64,000 nucleotides of DNA, taken from the NCBI GenBank assembly GCA_951812615.1, contig CATOSU010000002.1, positions 186,001 to 250,000 of the forward strand, read 5' to 3'. Made by a program: the position numbers and the translations under genes. The notes below the pieces were generated by a model. That model was not told the DNA's origin and ran no database searches. It saw nothing but the letters and a program-made list of their open reading frames with translations. The DNA is from an uncultured Paracoccaceae bacterium. GTDB taxonomy: Bacteria; Pseudomonadota; Alphaproteobacteria; Rhodobacterales; Rhodobacteraceae. Below, one piece after another: positions 55,999-64,000 of this stretch (positions are counted from its first letter, which is position 1; the number at the start of each line of letters is the position of its first letter).

Positions 55999-57293
55999 CC
56001 GCCGAAGGACTGCAGATACGCGGTGACCGCATCAATATCCGCAGGTTTCTTGAGGCCGGCAAAGCTCATCCGCGTGCCTTTCATATAGGCCTTGGGTTTG
56101 GTCAGGAATTCAGCCATCTCCGCAGCATCCCAGACCCGGCCTTCTTCGGCGGCGGCCCTGAAGACCTTGGAATACTTGAACCCGTCAACCGAACCAAAGG
56201 TCTGACCGATGATGCCGTTCAGGGCCGGACCTGTCTTGTTCTTGGCGCTGTCGCCAACCTGATGGCAGGCTGAACATTTCTTGAACACCTTTTCACCCTT
56301 GGCGACCAGTTCGGGATCCAGAGCCGCAACCGCGGTTTCGGCTGCCGGCTCCTCGGAGGTCGGTTCGGCTGCGGCATCGTCATGTGTTGCCTCCGGCATT
56401 GCCGCGCCCTGATCTGCGCCCTCTTCTTCCGGGGTCACATCCAGAACCGAGGCATGCATCGTGATTTCAACGCTGTCCTTGCAGTTTTCCATGCAGGGTT
56501 CCGTGCGCCAGATCGGATACTCGGTCTCCGCCCGGTCATCCACGATGAACCCGTCCTTGTTGTACATCTCGAACTCGGCAAAGTTTTCGTGGCTGAGCTC
56601 GAAATCGTCATCCACCAGATCGTTCGAATAAAGGATATAGGCGGTGATCGCATAGACATCGTCGGGTTCAAGCGTCTGGGCCGCACCAAAGGGCATCGAC
56701 CGGTTGACGTAGTCCCAGACCGTCGAAAGGTACGGCCAGTACGACCCGACCGTCTTGACCGGATCCTTGTCCGCCAGCGTGTCGAACCCGCCGGCCAGCA
56801 CCGGCCAGTTGTCCACACCTTCGGCAAAATCACCGTGGCAGATCGCACAGTTCTCGGCGAACACCTCTTCTCCGGTGTAGGCGTCGCCGCGCCCTTCGGG
56901 CAGGCCGATGCCGCCGGGGCGCACATCCACGTCCCAGGCTGCGATTTCTTCGGGCAGGGCTGTGCGGCCAAGGCCGGTTTTTGTGTCCGGCTGCGGTGCA
57001 CCCTGTGTCATCGACCCGCCCGAGCTGCGGGCGCTGGCAACGGCTGCCTCAAGTTCAGCGACCCGTGCTTCCAGATCACTGCCGGCCGCGGCCAGTTCTG
57101 CGGATTTTGCAGCCTCAGCCTCTGCTTCGGACCGGGCGGTGGCGGCCTGACCTTCGACCTGCGCGACGCGGTCCTGAAGCATGTCGATCTGGTCGCGCCC
57201 ATAGTCGCGCGACGACAATCCGTAGGCCGCCCCAAGCAGGAGAGCAACGCCGCCAAGGGCCGGGATGAAGATGGAATTAAGAGACTTCGACAT
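55995..57293 (-). CDS. soxD: Sulfur dehydrogenase cytochrome subunit SoxD
   Basis: The 432-residue diheme cytochrome has CAICH (149-153) and CSACH (about residue 340), the usual two hemes of SoxD, which passes electrons from the molybdenum centre in SoxC to the respiratory chain. It starts with one hydrophobic helix (IFIPALGGVALLLGAAYGL) not followed by an obvious cleavage site, then a long Glu/Ala coiled coil (about 35-90). A second acidic Ala/Glu linker separates the heme domains. This suggests a membrane-tethered form. It overlaps soxC by 17 bases. Confidence 0.92.
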   Translation of the reverse strand: MSKSLNSIFIPALGGVALLLGAAYGLSSRDYGRDQIDMLQDRVAQVEGQAATARSEAEAEAAKSAELAAAGSDLEARVAELEAAVASARSSGGSMTQGAPQPDTKTGLGRTALPEEIAAWDVDVRPGGIGLPEGRGDAYTGEEVFAENCAICHGDFAEGVDNWPVLAGGFDTLADKDPVKTVGSYWPYLSTVWDYVNRSMPFGAAQTLEPDDVYAITAYILYSNDLVDDDFELSHENFAEFEMYNKDGFIVDDRAETEYPIWRTEPCMENCKDSVEITMHASVLDVTPEEEGADQGAAMPEATHDDAAAEPTSEEPAAETAVAALDPELVAKGEKVFKKCSACHQVGDSAKNKTGPALNGIIGQTFGSVDGFKYSKVFRAAAEEGRVWDAAEMAEFLTKPKAYMKGTRMSFAGLKKPADIDAVTAYLQSFGG

Positions 57294-58548
57294 TTTCGGC
57301 GATCCCCTGCGCGTTCACATACCAGGTCTGAATGCAGTTGTTGTGATAGATGGAGTTTTCGCCGCGCACCTCGCGCAGCTGCGCCTTGGTTGGCTGGACA
57401 TATCCGGTTTCGTCCATGGCGCGGGCCTGCAACAGCATGTCTTCGCCGTTCCATTCCGTATCAAGGTAGAAGCGGGTCAGCGCCTTGCTGTCGCCCTGCT
57501 TGCCCAGACGCGCAGTTTCCCACGTCATCCCGCCGTCTTTCGAGACATCGACGCGCGTGATCTGTCCATGGCCGGACCATGCCAGCCCGGAGATGATCAT
57601 CGGGCCGGGGCCGTGGGTGATGGGGGATTGCGGGCTGGGCGAGGTGATGACCGATTTCGCGTCCATGACCCAGGTCCATTTGCGGGCGACACCGTTTTCC
57701 AGAACGTCGGTGTATTTCGACGTTTCCTCGCGGCTTTCGACCGGGCCGTCCATGACCTCGATCCGGCGCATCCACTTGACCCACATGTTGCCTTCCCAGC
57801 CGGGCACGACCAGCCGCACGGGATAGCCATGTTCCTTGCGCAGCGCCTCGCCATTGGCCTTGAACGCGACCAGACAGTCATCCAGTGCCTTTTCCATCGG
57901 GATCGACCGGCCGTTCGAGGACGCATCGGCGCCTTCGACATAGACCCATTTGTCCGCCAGGTCGCCCGCTGTATCCAGCCCGGCTTCGGCCAGAAGCGTG
58001 CTCAGAGGCACACCGGTATATTCCATGTTGTGGATCATACCGTGGGTGAATTGCACGCCGTTCAGCTGTGCCCCGGCCCACTCCATCCCGGTATTGGCCG
58101 CGCATTCGCAGAAATACACGTGGTTCTCGCGCGGGAAGCGCTCCAGATCGGCATAGGAAAACACCAGCGGCGTATCGACCAGCCCGTTGATCATCAGGCG
58201 GTAGTCGTCCTTGCGCAGTTCAATCGCGCCGGAATGATGCCGCTCGAACGCACAGCCCTGCGGCGTGATGGTGCCGTCCAGTGCGTGGATCGGCGTGAAG
58301 TTGATCGAAGAGATCGGATCAGCCGTCAGCCAAGGCACGTTGCGGCGGATCACATCGCCTTCGAACTCGATCGGCAGGCCATAGGGCGTCGCATCGACGC
58401 CCTCGCCGGTTGCCGAGGCCCAGTCCTGCAATTCGGTGATCAGCGGATCCGGGCCGGCGGCGGCTGCACCCGCCGCGGTTCCGGCAACGGCAGCGGCGCT
58501 GCCGCGCAGGAACGCGCGCCTTGTTGTTGATTTGAGATCGTCATCCAT
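57277..58548 (-). CDS. soxC: Sulfur dehydrogenase molybdenum subunit SoxC
   Basis: The 423-residue protein has a Tat leader (TTRRAFLRGSAAAVAGTAA) and a sulfite-oxidase fold; ENHVYFCECAANTG holds the likely Mo-ligand cysteine. With SoxD it oxidises the sulfane sulfur on SoxY, giving six further electrons per thiosulfate. Because soxCD is present, thiosulfate should be oxidised fully to sulfate without sulfur globules. It lies 18 bases behind soxB. Confidence 0.95.
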   Translation of the reverse strand: MDDDLKSTTRRAFLRGSAAAVAGTAAGAAAAGPDPLITELQDWASATGEGVDATPYGLPIEFEGDVIRRNVPWLTADPISSINFTPIHALDGTITPQGCAFERHHSGAIELRKDDYRLMINGLVDTPLVFSYADLERFPRENHVYFCECAANTGMEWAGAQLNGVQFTHGMIHNMEYTGVPLSTLLAEAGLDTAGDLADKWVYVEGADASSNGRSIPMEKALDDCLVAFKANGEALRKEHGYPVRLVVPGWEGNMWVKWMRRIEVMDGPVESREETSKYTDVLENGVARKWTWVMDAKSVITSPSPQSPITHGPGPMIISGLAWSGHGQITRVDVSKDGGMTWETARLGKQGDSKALTRFYLDTEWNGEDMLLQARAMDETGYVQPTKAQLREVRGENSIYHNNCIQTWYVNAQGIAENVEVS

Positions 58549-58566
58549 GTCTGAAATCTCCGTTCT

Positions 58567-60264
58567 TTATACGCCGGTCACTTCGACGCTGTTGTTCGGG
58601 GCAACCGTCACAGTGCCCTGTTTGCGAATATGGTTTTCAACCACGTCCCAGATCTGGGGCCCCTCGGTGCCCTCGTTGACGCTGGCCCAGCCTGCGACGA
58701 CGTAATTGCGTGCCGGATCGATGGGCTCACCCGTGCTGAGCAGCGTCATGTTGGAAATGCGCGATCCCTGCGGCTTGGCGACATCGATGCTGTAGCCAAG
58801 GCCCCCGGTGCGCACCATGTCGCCGCCCTGCTGGTAATACGGGTCGGGGTTGAAGATGTTGTCGGCCACGTCTTCCAGCACGACCTTCAAAAACTCACCG
58901 TTCATTTCGGTCCGGTAGGCCTGTCCGTAGCTCATCGAGGTGACATTCCAGATGTCTTCGCGGGTAATCTCCTGACCCGGGATCACCGACGGGCCCCAGC
59001 GGACCCCGGGCGACAGCGCAATCTCGGCATCGCGTTCGCTGAGCAGGGCGTCGCAGATCAGATCGTCCCAGGTGCCGTTGAAATTGCCGCGGCGGTAGAG
59101 CACTGAATCCGTTTTCCCGATCACTTCGGCCATTTCGGCGGCATAGGGCGCACGCTGTTCATCGATCAGGGCGGCGACATCCGGATCGGGCGTGATCACG
59201 TCCGAGAAGATCGGGATCAGCTTGGTGCGGTAGCCCATCATGCGCCCGTCGCGGATGTCCAGATCGACACGGCTGACAAATTTGCCGTTCGAGCCCGAGG
59301 GCAGGATGATGGTTTCGCCCACCAATACCGGTTCGGGCAGCGCATCGTGGGTGTGGCCCGACAGGATCACGTCGACGCCGGTCACGATGCTGGCCATCTT
59401 CTTGTCCACATCGAAGCCGTTATGGCTCAGCACCACAACACATTCCGCACCGGCAGCGCGCACTTCATCCACCATCGCCTGCATGTTTTCGTCGCGGATG
59501 CCAAAGGCGTATTCCGGGAACATCCATCCGGGGTTGGCAATGGGCATATATGGGAAGGCCTGACCGATGACGGCAATCTTGGTGCCACCGCGTTCGAACA
59601 TTTTGTAGGGCGGGAACAGCTCTGTCGGTTCGTCCCATTCCGCGTCGAAAATGTTCTGACCCAGCGCTGCGAAGGGCAGGCTTTCGACCAGTTCGTTGAC
59701 GCGCTCGGATCCCAGCGTGAATTCCCAGTGGAACGTCATCGCATCGGGCTTCAGCGCGTTCATCACGTTGACCATGTCCTGCCCCGCCGTGTGGTAGCAG
59801 GTGTAGGATCCATGCCACGTATCACCGCCATCGAGCAGGATCGCGTCAGGGCGATCAGCGCGGATGGCGTTAATCACCGTTGCCACCCGGTCCAGCCCGC
59901 CGACGCGGCCGTAAGCCTGAGCGAGCGAAGAGAAGTCGCCGGAGCTGAGCGCATAATGCGAGGGCGAACCGTCGGCAATGCCATAGGCCTTGCGGAAATC
60001 GGCGCCGGTGATGTGCGGCACCGCTCCCTTGTTGCCGCCAACGCCGATATTCACGCTGGGTTCGCGAAAATAGATCGGCTTCATCTGCGCATGGATGTCG
60101 GTCACATGGATCAGCGACACGTTGCCAAAGGTCTCGAACTCCAGCAGCTGATCCTGTGTCAGGGCTTGTTGCGCCGCCAGCCTGGCCCAGTTTCCGAACC
60201 CGGAGGCCCCGACAAGGGCCGAAGCCGCCATGCCAACCTGCAAAAAGTCACGCCGCGAAATCAT
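58567..60264 (-). CDS. soxB: S-sulfosulfanyl-L-cysteine sulfohydrolase SoxB
   Basis: The 565-residue periplasmic hydrolase has a Tat leader (ISRRDFLQVGMAASALVG) and the dimanganese calcineurin/5'-nucleotidase motifs LIHVTDIHAQ, LDGGDTWHGS, LSHNGFD and LSGHTHDAL. It removes the sulfonate from SoxY-bound thiosulfate as sulfate. GAAAGGG precedes ATG 60264. A terminator-like hairpin and a sox-type operator lie between soxA and soxB, so soxB may start its own transcript. Confidence 0.96.
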   Translation of the reverse strand: MISRRDFLQVGMAASALVGASGFGNWARLAAQQALTQDQLLEFETFGNVSLIHVTDIHAQMKPIYFREPSVNIGVGGNKGAVPHITGADFRKAYGIADGSPSHYALSSGDFSSLAQAYGRVGGLDRVATVINAIRADRPDAILLDGGDTWHGSYTCYHTAGQDMVNVMNALKPDAMTFHWEFTLGSERVNELVESLPFAALGQNIFDAEWDEPTELFPPYKMFERGGTKIAVIGQAFPYMPIANPGWMFPEYAFGIRDENMQAMVDEVRAAGAECVVVLSHNGFDVDKKMASIVTGVDVILSGHTHDALPEPVLVGETIILPSGSNGKFVSRVDLDIRDGRMMGYRTKLIPIFSDVITPDPDVAALIDEQRAPYAAEMAEVIGKTDSVLYRRGNFNGTWDDLICDALLSERDAEIALSPGVRWGPSVIPGQEITREDIWNVTSMSYGQAYRTEMNGEFLKVVLEDVADNIFNPDPYYQQGGDMVRTGGLGYSIDVAKPQGSRISNMTLLSTGEPIDPARNYVVAGWASVNEGTEGPQIWDVVENHIRKQGTVTVAPNNSVEVTGV

Positions 60265-60279
60265 GTTAGCCCTTTCAAC

Positions 60280-60299
60280 ATATGCGTATTTTTGAATTT
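60280..60299. promoter_or_regulatory. Candidate sox operator before soxB
   Basis: ATATGC-N8-GAATTT differs by one base from the ATATTC/GAATTT arms of the other sites and keeps the 8-base spacer. It lies 16 bases upstream of the soxB ATG and just past the soxA terminator, which supports a separate soxBCDEF promoter. Confidence 0.5.
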
Positions 60300-60307
60300 G
60301 TTAGGGT

Positions 60308-60341
60308 AAAAAAGGGGCCCAAGTCAGACGACCGGGCCCCT
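60308..60341 (-). terminator. Intrinsic terminator between soxA and soxB
   Basis: On the minus strand AGGGGCCC and GGGCCCCT form a perfect 8-base stem around a 13-base loop, followed by six Ts. It lies 9 bases past the soxA stop, so at least part of the soxV-soxA transcripts should end here. Confidence 0.75.
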
Positions 60342-60349
60342 CGAACCAG

Positions 60350-61207
60350 TTAATTTCGGACCGATGGGCCCTCGACACTCAGACCGTTTGCACGCGAGGC
60401 AACATAGAGCTCCAGCGCGATGAACTCGGGCCCGCCCGGTTTGAAAGTATGCGCGCGCGTATCGCGGACGCAGCCTTTGAAACGTGCGTGAACCGAATTC
60501 AGCTTGGTGTTCTTCAGACGGTAGGTCGGGAAACCATTGATCTGCCCCTGCGACAGGTGATCGGCACGGATCATCATACCATAGCTGTCTTCGTGGCAGT
60601 TGGCGCAGGACAATTCCAGCTGGCCGTAACGGGTATAGTAGATTTCCTTGCCCTTTTCCCAGGTCTCCTGGGCAGGACCGTCGATTGCAACGTTGATCGG
60701 CAGACCGCGCGACACAGATGAAATCAGACCGACCATCGCCGCCATGTCGCCACCGGTGTATTTCCACTTCTCGGCACCCATGCGGTTTTCGCGGCAATCG
60801 TTGATCTGGTGCTCCAGCGTGCGCACTTCGCCTGCGGTTTCGCTCCACTTGGGATAAACCGCGCGGACACCAGCCATGCTTTCGATGTCGTTGTGGCACG
60901 ACGAGCAGGACTTGCCTTCGAACCCGTCTGCAATGTCCCACGTCTCGGCAGCAGCCTCGACGAAGATCATTGCAGGGTTGTCGAAATCGTCCATCTGAAA
61001 CGCCTGAGTTTCATCGGACCGGAACCGCCAGCCCGAATAGATCGTGTCGAGGTTTTCCATATGCGCGGGCGCATCTACCTCGGTCACCATTTCGATTTCA
61101 CCGTTGACGGTCAGCTGATCCTCGTCCGGATCCGCATGGGCGACCGCCGCAAATCCTGCGGCAGCCAAGATTGCGATACAGCCTTTCAGCTTGATGGGTT
61201 GCTTCAC
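60350..61207 (-). CDS. soxA: L-cysteine S-thiosulfotransferase subunit SoxA (diheme)
   Basis: The 285-residue cytochrome has a signal peptide (GCIAILAAAGFAAVAHAD), two heme sites CSSCH (101-105) and CANCH (201-205), and Cys246 in RFKGCVRD, the position of the cysteine persulfide heme ligand in the active site. It is therefore the diheme form. With SoxX it couples thiosulfate to SoxY in the periplasm. It is last in the soxXYZA run, 24 bases behind soxZ. Confidence 0.95.
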   Translation of the reverse strand: MKQPIKLKGCIAILAAAGFAAVAHADPDEDQLTVNGEIEMVTEVDAPAHMENLDTIYSGWRFRSDETQAFQMDDFDNPAMIFVEAAAETWDIADGFEGKSCSSCHNDIESMAGVRAVYPKWSETAGEVRTLEHQINDCRENRMGAEKWKYTGGDMAAMVGLISSVSRGLPINVAIDGPAQETWEKGKEIYYTRYGQLELSCANCHEDSYGMMIRADHLSQGQINGFPTYRLKNTKLNSVHARFKGCVRDTRAHTFKPGGPEFIALELYVASRANGLSVEGPSVRN

Positions 61208-61231
61208 GTTATCCTCCCTATTCCGTTTGGC

Positions 61232-61561
61232 TCAGCTGACTGCGATTTTCTTCGCCGTGTCGTAAACTGACCCGTCGTCATCGTACCAGGTGAACTTGAA
61301 CTCTCCGGCTTCCGGCACAAGCGCGTCGAACTGGAAGTAGGGGTTGGTGGAAATTGCGGGTTCGAGCGTGACGTCGATGACCATCTCGCCGTTGAACTCG
61401 CAGGTGAAGCGGTTGATGATCGAGCGTGGAATGAGGTTGCCGTCATCGTCCTTGCGCTGACCGCTTTCCATCTTGTGGCTGATCAGCGTCTTGATGGTGA
61501 TCGTGTCGCCAGCTGCTGCCGACTTTGGAACCTTGACGCGGGGTTTAACTCCGGATGCCAT
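61232..61561 (-). CDS. soxZ: Thiosulfate oxidation carrier complex protein SoxZ
   Basis: The 109-residue beta-sandwich protein (ITIKTLISHKMESGQR, DVTLEPAISTNPYFQF, GEFKFTWYDDDG) pairs with SoxY. It lacks its own signal peptide and is co-exported with Tat-directed SoxY as a complex, as known for this family. It lies 18 bases behind soxY. Confidence 0.95.
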   Translation of the reverse strand: MASGVKPRVKVPKSAAAGDTITIKTLISHKMESGQRKDDDGNLIPRSIINRFTCEFNGEMVIDVTLEPAISTNPYFQFDALVPEAGEFKFTWYDDDGSVYDTAKKIAVS

Positions 61562-61579
61562 AATTCTGTCTCCCGTTCC

Positions 61580-61999
61580 TTAGCCGCCGCAGCCGCCGAT
61601 TGTGACTTTGATGGCGGCCTTGGCCATCTGGTAGGACCCGTCTTCCATCTTGGCGACGGCCACCACGTTCTGTGTGCCTGCAAGGCGGATCCGCGTCGCG
61701 GCCGAACGTGTCGGGTTCAGCTTGCCGAACTTGAAGGTGGCAACCGCCGGGGTCGGGTTTCCGTCTGCCCAGAGTGCGACTTCGACAGCGCCGGGCGCTT
61801 CGAATTCAACCGGCACGGTGTTGCCGTTTTCGGCGATTTCCGGCGTGGTCAGCGTGATGCCACCCTCGCCCATGTCGGCGCCACCGGTGAATTCCGCAAT
61901 CTCTTCCTCTACGGCAGCAAAGGCCGGGAACGCACCCAGACCTGCCATCGTGATGGCACCGGAGCTGATCGCCAGCATCCTGCGTCGTGTCAGTTCCAT
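61580..61999 (-). CDS. soxY: Thiosulfate oxidation carrier protein SoxY
   Basis: The 139-residue protein has a Tat leader (LTRRRMLAISSGAITMAGLG) and ends in KVTIGGCGG. Cys137 on this flexible GGCGG arm carries the sulfur intermediates between SoxXA, SoxB and SoxCD. It lies 22 bases after soxX and before soxZ, the standard order. Confidence 0.97.
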   Translation of the reverse strand: MELTRRRMLAISSGAITMAGLGAFPAFAAVEEEIAEFTGGADMGEGGITLTTPEIAENGNTVPVEFEAPGAVEVALWADGNPTPAVATFKFGKLNPTRSAATRIRLAGTQNVVAVAKMEDGSYQMAKAAIKVTIGGCGG

Positions 62000-62021
62000 C
62001 GTCTTCTCCTATTTCTCAACG

Positions 62022-62495
62022 TCACTCTTCTTTGAGCGTCATCAGGTACGCCACCACGTCCTCGATCTGCTGAGCAGACAGGAGCGGTGCAACTTCGCCT
62101 TCATGGGCCTTGCCGGTATAGGCATCGCCGAGGCGCACAAATCCGTCGGTCTTGTAGAAAGACGGCATCATCGTGCCTTCGAACATGACCTTGGCGTTGG
62201 CCACGATCCCGCGCAACTCTGCCTCGGACCAGCGGTCCGCTGCTCCGTCCAGCGGCGGACCGATTTCGCCGTGAAACGGCAGATTGCTCAGATCCGAAAC
62301 CTCGTGGCAGGCAATACAGTTGCCCGCACCCTTGTTCATGATCTTGGCGCCTTCCTGTGCATTGCCTGCTGCACCGGACAGCGATGCGGCGACGGCACCG
62401 TCTTCGAAAACCACATCTTTTGGCGCGACTGTGTCAGCGTTTGCGGCTGTTGCCGCAAACGCTGCCAGTACTGCCCCTGAAAACAGATGTTTCAT
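62022..62495 (-). CDS. soxX: L-cysteine S-thiosulfotransferase subunit SoxX
   Basis: The 157-residue cytochrome has a signal peptide (LFSGAVLAAFAATAANAD) and one heme site, CIACH (60-64), with Met ligand candidates in GTMMPSFY. It forms SoxXA with SoxA. GGGAGG precedes ATG 62495. It follows a 98-base gap that carries a candidate operator, so it probably starts a transcript. Confidence 0.95.
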   Translation of the reverse strand: MKHLFSGAVLAAFAATAANADTVAPKDVVFEDGAVAASLSGAAGNAQEGAKIMNKGAGNCIACHEVSDLSNLPFHGEIGPPLDGAADRWSEAELRGIVANAKVMFEGTMMPSFYKTDGFVRLGDAYTGKAHEGEVAPLLSAQQIEDVVAYLMTLKEE

Positions 62496-62556
62496 GAAAC
62501 CTCCCTTGGCATCTTGGCCGGTACACTACGGCACACAAACCGGGGAACGCAACAAC

Positions 62557-62576
62557 AAATTCAACTACATGAATTT
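62557..62576. promoter_or_regulatory. Candidate sox operator between soxW and soxX
   Basis: AAATTC-N8-GAATTT is a perfect 6-base-arm inverted repeat with the same 8-base spacer as the sites before soxV, soxB and the MBL gene. In Pseudaminobacter-type systems SoxR acts at the soxW-soxX gap, which fits this position. Confidence 0.65.
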
Positions 62577-62593
62577 ATCGATACATGAACCCA

Positions 62594-63172
62594 TCAGTCC
62601 GTAGCCCCGTTGTCACGTTCGCGAATGCGTCTGGCGTGGTACCGCTGGAAGTCTTCAACATCCTGATTTTCGTATCGTTTCTCTGCCACCCAGGTCAGCA
62701 TATCCAGGGTGGTTCCCCGACCGAACGCCCCCGGCATGATGCTGACTGCGGCCTGCTGAGCGGTTTGGTCCGCGGGCACCTCTTCCGGCAGAAACATCAG
62801 GGTCGGGGTGAAGAGAATCCCCCATTTTCGGGCCATTTCCTTCTCGCTCAGCGTTTCTCCGTCAAAATCCGTGACCTCGACATCACCGTAGAGATTCAGC
62901 TGAACGACAAAATAATTGTCCTCAATCGCCGCCGTCACCCTCGGATCGGGATACACGTCCTTGTGCATCTTGGCGCAATAGATGCACCCGCGCTGTTCAA
63001 ACATCAGCAACAGGCGCTTGCCCTCGGCATTGGCTTCTTCAAGATCTTCGCCCAGATCCTTGAACGTGTCGCGCATCCACGGCGTTTTGTGCAGGCCGTC
63101 ATCGCCGACTTCGGATGCGGCAACAGGGGCGGCAATCACGATGGCCAGCAAAATACTCCAAAGTCTTTTCAT
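62594..63172 (-). CDS. soxW: Periplasmic thioredoxin SoxW
   Basis: The 192-residue protein has a signal peptide (RLWSILLAIVIAAPVAAS) and a thioredoxin fold with redox site Cys63-Ile-Tyr-Cys66 (RGCIYCAKMH) and the cis-proline region GILFTPTLMFL. It receives electrons from SoxV and keeps SoxYZ in an active reduced state. GAGGAGA precedes ATG 63172. It follows soxV by 14 bases. Confidence 0.92.
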   Translation of the reverse strand: MKRLWSILLAIVIAAPVAASEVGDDGLHKTPWMRDTFKDLGEDLEEANAEGKRLLLMFEQRGCIYCAKMHKDVYPDPRVTAAIEDNYFVVQLNLYGDVEVTDFDGETLSEKEMARKWGILFTPTLMFLPEEVPADQTAQQAAVSIMPGAFGRGTTLDMLTWVAEKRYENQDVEDFQRYHARRIRERDNGATD

Positions 63173-63186
63173 GGCTTTCTCCTCTA

Positions 63187-63927
63187 TCAGCCAACGCCGG
63201 AGAACCACGGAAACGCCCGCAGCATCCAGTCTGCAATGATGTTTATGGAATTGGTTGCGATCAGGATCCCGAACAGGATCAGCAAAAGCCCCATCAGCTT
63301 TTTAACCAGCCCCAGATGCCGCCGGAACCCGGCCATCCAGCGCATGAACGGCCCGATGAAAAAAGCCGCCAGAACAAAGGGCGCCGTCATCCCGGCCCCG
63401 TATGTGAACAGCAGCCATGCCCCCTGCCCGGCCGTTTCCTGCCCGGCTGCCGTGAACAGAATCGCAGCCAGCACCGGCCCCACGCAAGGCGTCCAGCCAA
63501 AGGCAAAGGCCAGCCCGATCACATAGGCGCCCACAAGGCTGAGATTGCTGGTATCCCCGGCGTCCGCCCGGAACTGCCGGTACAGAAACCCGATGCGAAT
63601 CACGCCCAGGAAATGCAGCCCCATGGCGATGATCAGCGCCGCAGCGGCCCAGCGCAGGATGTCGAAATACTCGCGCACCATCTGGCCGAATATCGAGGCC
63701 GTGGCCCCCAGCCCCATGAACACCGTGATGACACCCAGCGCAAACAGCAACGCCGACAGCACGGCACGCCTGCGAACAGCGGGCGAAACCGTGGCCTCGA
63801 CCGAAATCTGGTTCATGCCGACGCCGGCAAGGTAGCTGAGGTAAAACGGAACGATCGGCAGAATGCAGGGGGACAGAAAGGATAACAGCCCTGCCAGAAA
63901 CGCGCCCCAGACCGTAACGTCAAACAT
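63187..63927 (-). CDS. soxV: Thiol-disulfide transporter SoxV (CcdA family)
   Basis: The 246-residue membrane protein has six helices and two redox cysteines, one in SFLSPCILPIVP and one in GWTPCVGPVL, as in CcdA/DsbD. It carries reducing power across the membrane to SoxW. I chose ATG 63927 (family-like N-terminus MFDVTVWGAFLAGL); the ATG at 63960 lies inside the palindromic operator and has no ribosome binding site. It is the first sox gene on this strand within the window. Confidence 0.92.
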   Translation of the reverse strand: MFDVTVWGAFLAGLLSFLSPCILPIVPFYLSYLAGVGMNQISVEATVSPAVRRRAVLSALLFALGVITVFMGLGATASIFGQMVREYFDILRWAAAALIIAMGLHFLGVIRIGFLYRQFRADAGDTSNLSLVGAYVIGLAFAFGWTPCVGPVLAAILFTAAGQETAGQGAWLLFTYGAGMTAPFVLAAFFIGPFMRWMAGFRRHLGLVKKLMGLLLILFGILIATNSINIIADWMLRAFPWFSGVG

Positions 63928-63952
63928 GAGGGATACATCCAAATTGCTTGAA

Positions 63953-63972
63953 GCATTCAAATATTTGATTAT
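63953..63972. promoter_or_regulatory. Candidate sox operator before soxV
   Basis: GCATTC-N8-GATTAT keeps the ATTC half and 8-base spacer of the other three sites and overlaps a perfect 12-base palindrome (TCAAATATTTGA, 63957-63968). It lies 26-45 bases upstream of soxV in AT-rich DNA. The regulator gene, probably soxR, would lie beyond the window end. Confidence 0.6.
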
Positions 63973-64000
63973 GATTAAATAATGATTTCGTCAATCGGAC

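Noticed and set aside
1-64000. CRISPR array, insertion sequence or prophage
   Set aside because: I saw no regularly spaced direct repeats, no transposase and no phage structural gene on either strand.

Overview
This is a GC-rich stretch of an alphaproteobacterial chromosome, almost certainly from the Rhodobacteraceae (Roseobacter group). Supporting signs are the hisS-hisZ-hisG block, the rpmH-rnpA-yidD operon, the xanthine dehydrogenase operon, the complete thiosulfate-oxidising sox cluster, and the many genes for demethylation and C1 transfer. There is no phage, no integrase, no insertion sequence and no CRISPR array. Most genes lie in tight operons with 1-4 base overlaps.

Layout. 1-3848: an AtuA-type gene cut by the window edge, its divergent TetR regulator, a cardiolipin synthase and an endonuclease/exonuclease/phosphatase family hydrolase. 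3898-7879: a minus-strand trio without signal peptides (Ig-like protein, OmpA/peptidoglycan-binding protein, zinc amidase) that looks like a wall-attacking cargo set. 8046-14537: a demethylation module with a GntR regulator, a DmdA-like methyltransferase, a Rieske oxygenase, a divergent PanB-like enzyme and, in the opposite direction, a dimethylglycine/sarcosine dehydrogenase-like flavoprotein. 14500-20867: a membrane protein followed by two exported TPR-CHAT (caspase-like) proteins. 20895-23545: aldo/keto reductase, proline-iminopeptidase-like hydrolase and an Fe(II)/2-oxoglutarate oxygenase.

23877-33215 is one purine salvage/catabolism operon: xdhA-xdhB-xdhC, then an ABC importer (ATPase, two permeases, BMP-type binding protein). 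33613-46575 is mostly housekeeping: dnaE, slyX, a crotonase, hisS-hisZ-hisG, yidD, rnpA, rpmH, a TVP38 membrane protein, a pyridine nucleotide-disulfide oxidoreductase, an orphan histidine kinase and a tRNA-Arg(ACG). 46780-52904 is a second catabolic island: a Rieske oxygenase of the quaternary-ammonium type, two SDRs, an amidohydrolase, a crotonase and a zinc-independent-looking alcohol dehydrogenase/quinone reductase.

52995-63927 holds soxVWXYZABCDEF on the minus strand, with a divergent MBL-fold hydrolase at its distal end. SoxXA loads thiosulfate on SoxYZ, SoxB hydrolyses the sulfate, SoxCD oxidises the sulfane sulfur, SoxV/W keep SoxYZ reduced, and SoxEF form a flavocytochrome. The same 20-bp motif (six-base arms around ATTC/GAAT with an 8-base spacer) occurs before soxV, soxX, soxB and the MBL gene, which suggests one regulator controls the whole regulon.

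The most unusual items are the exported TPR-CHAT pair, the peptidoglycan cargo trio with an OmpA domain split by an inserted domain, the C1 module with a PanB paralogue lacking metal ligands, an intergenic-type repeat inserted in frame in xdhB, and the shared sox operator.
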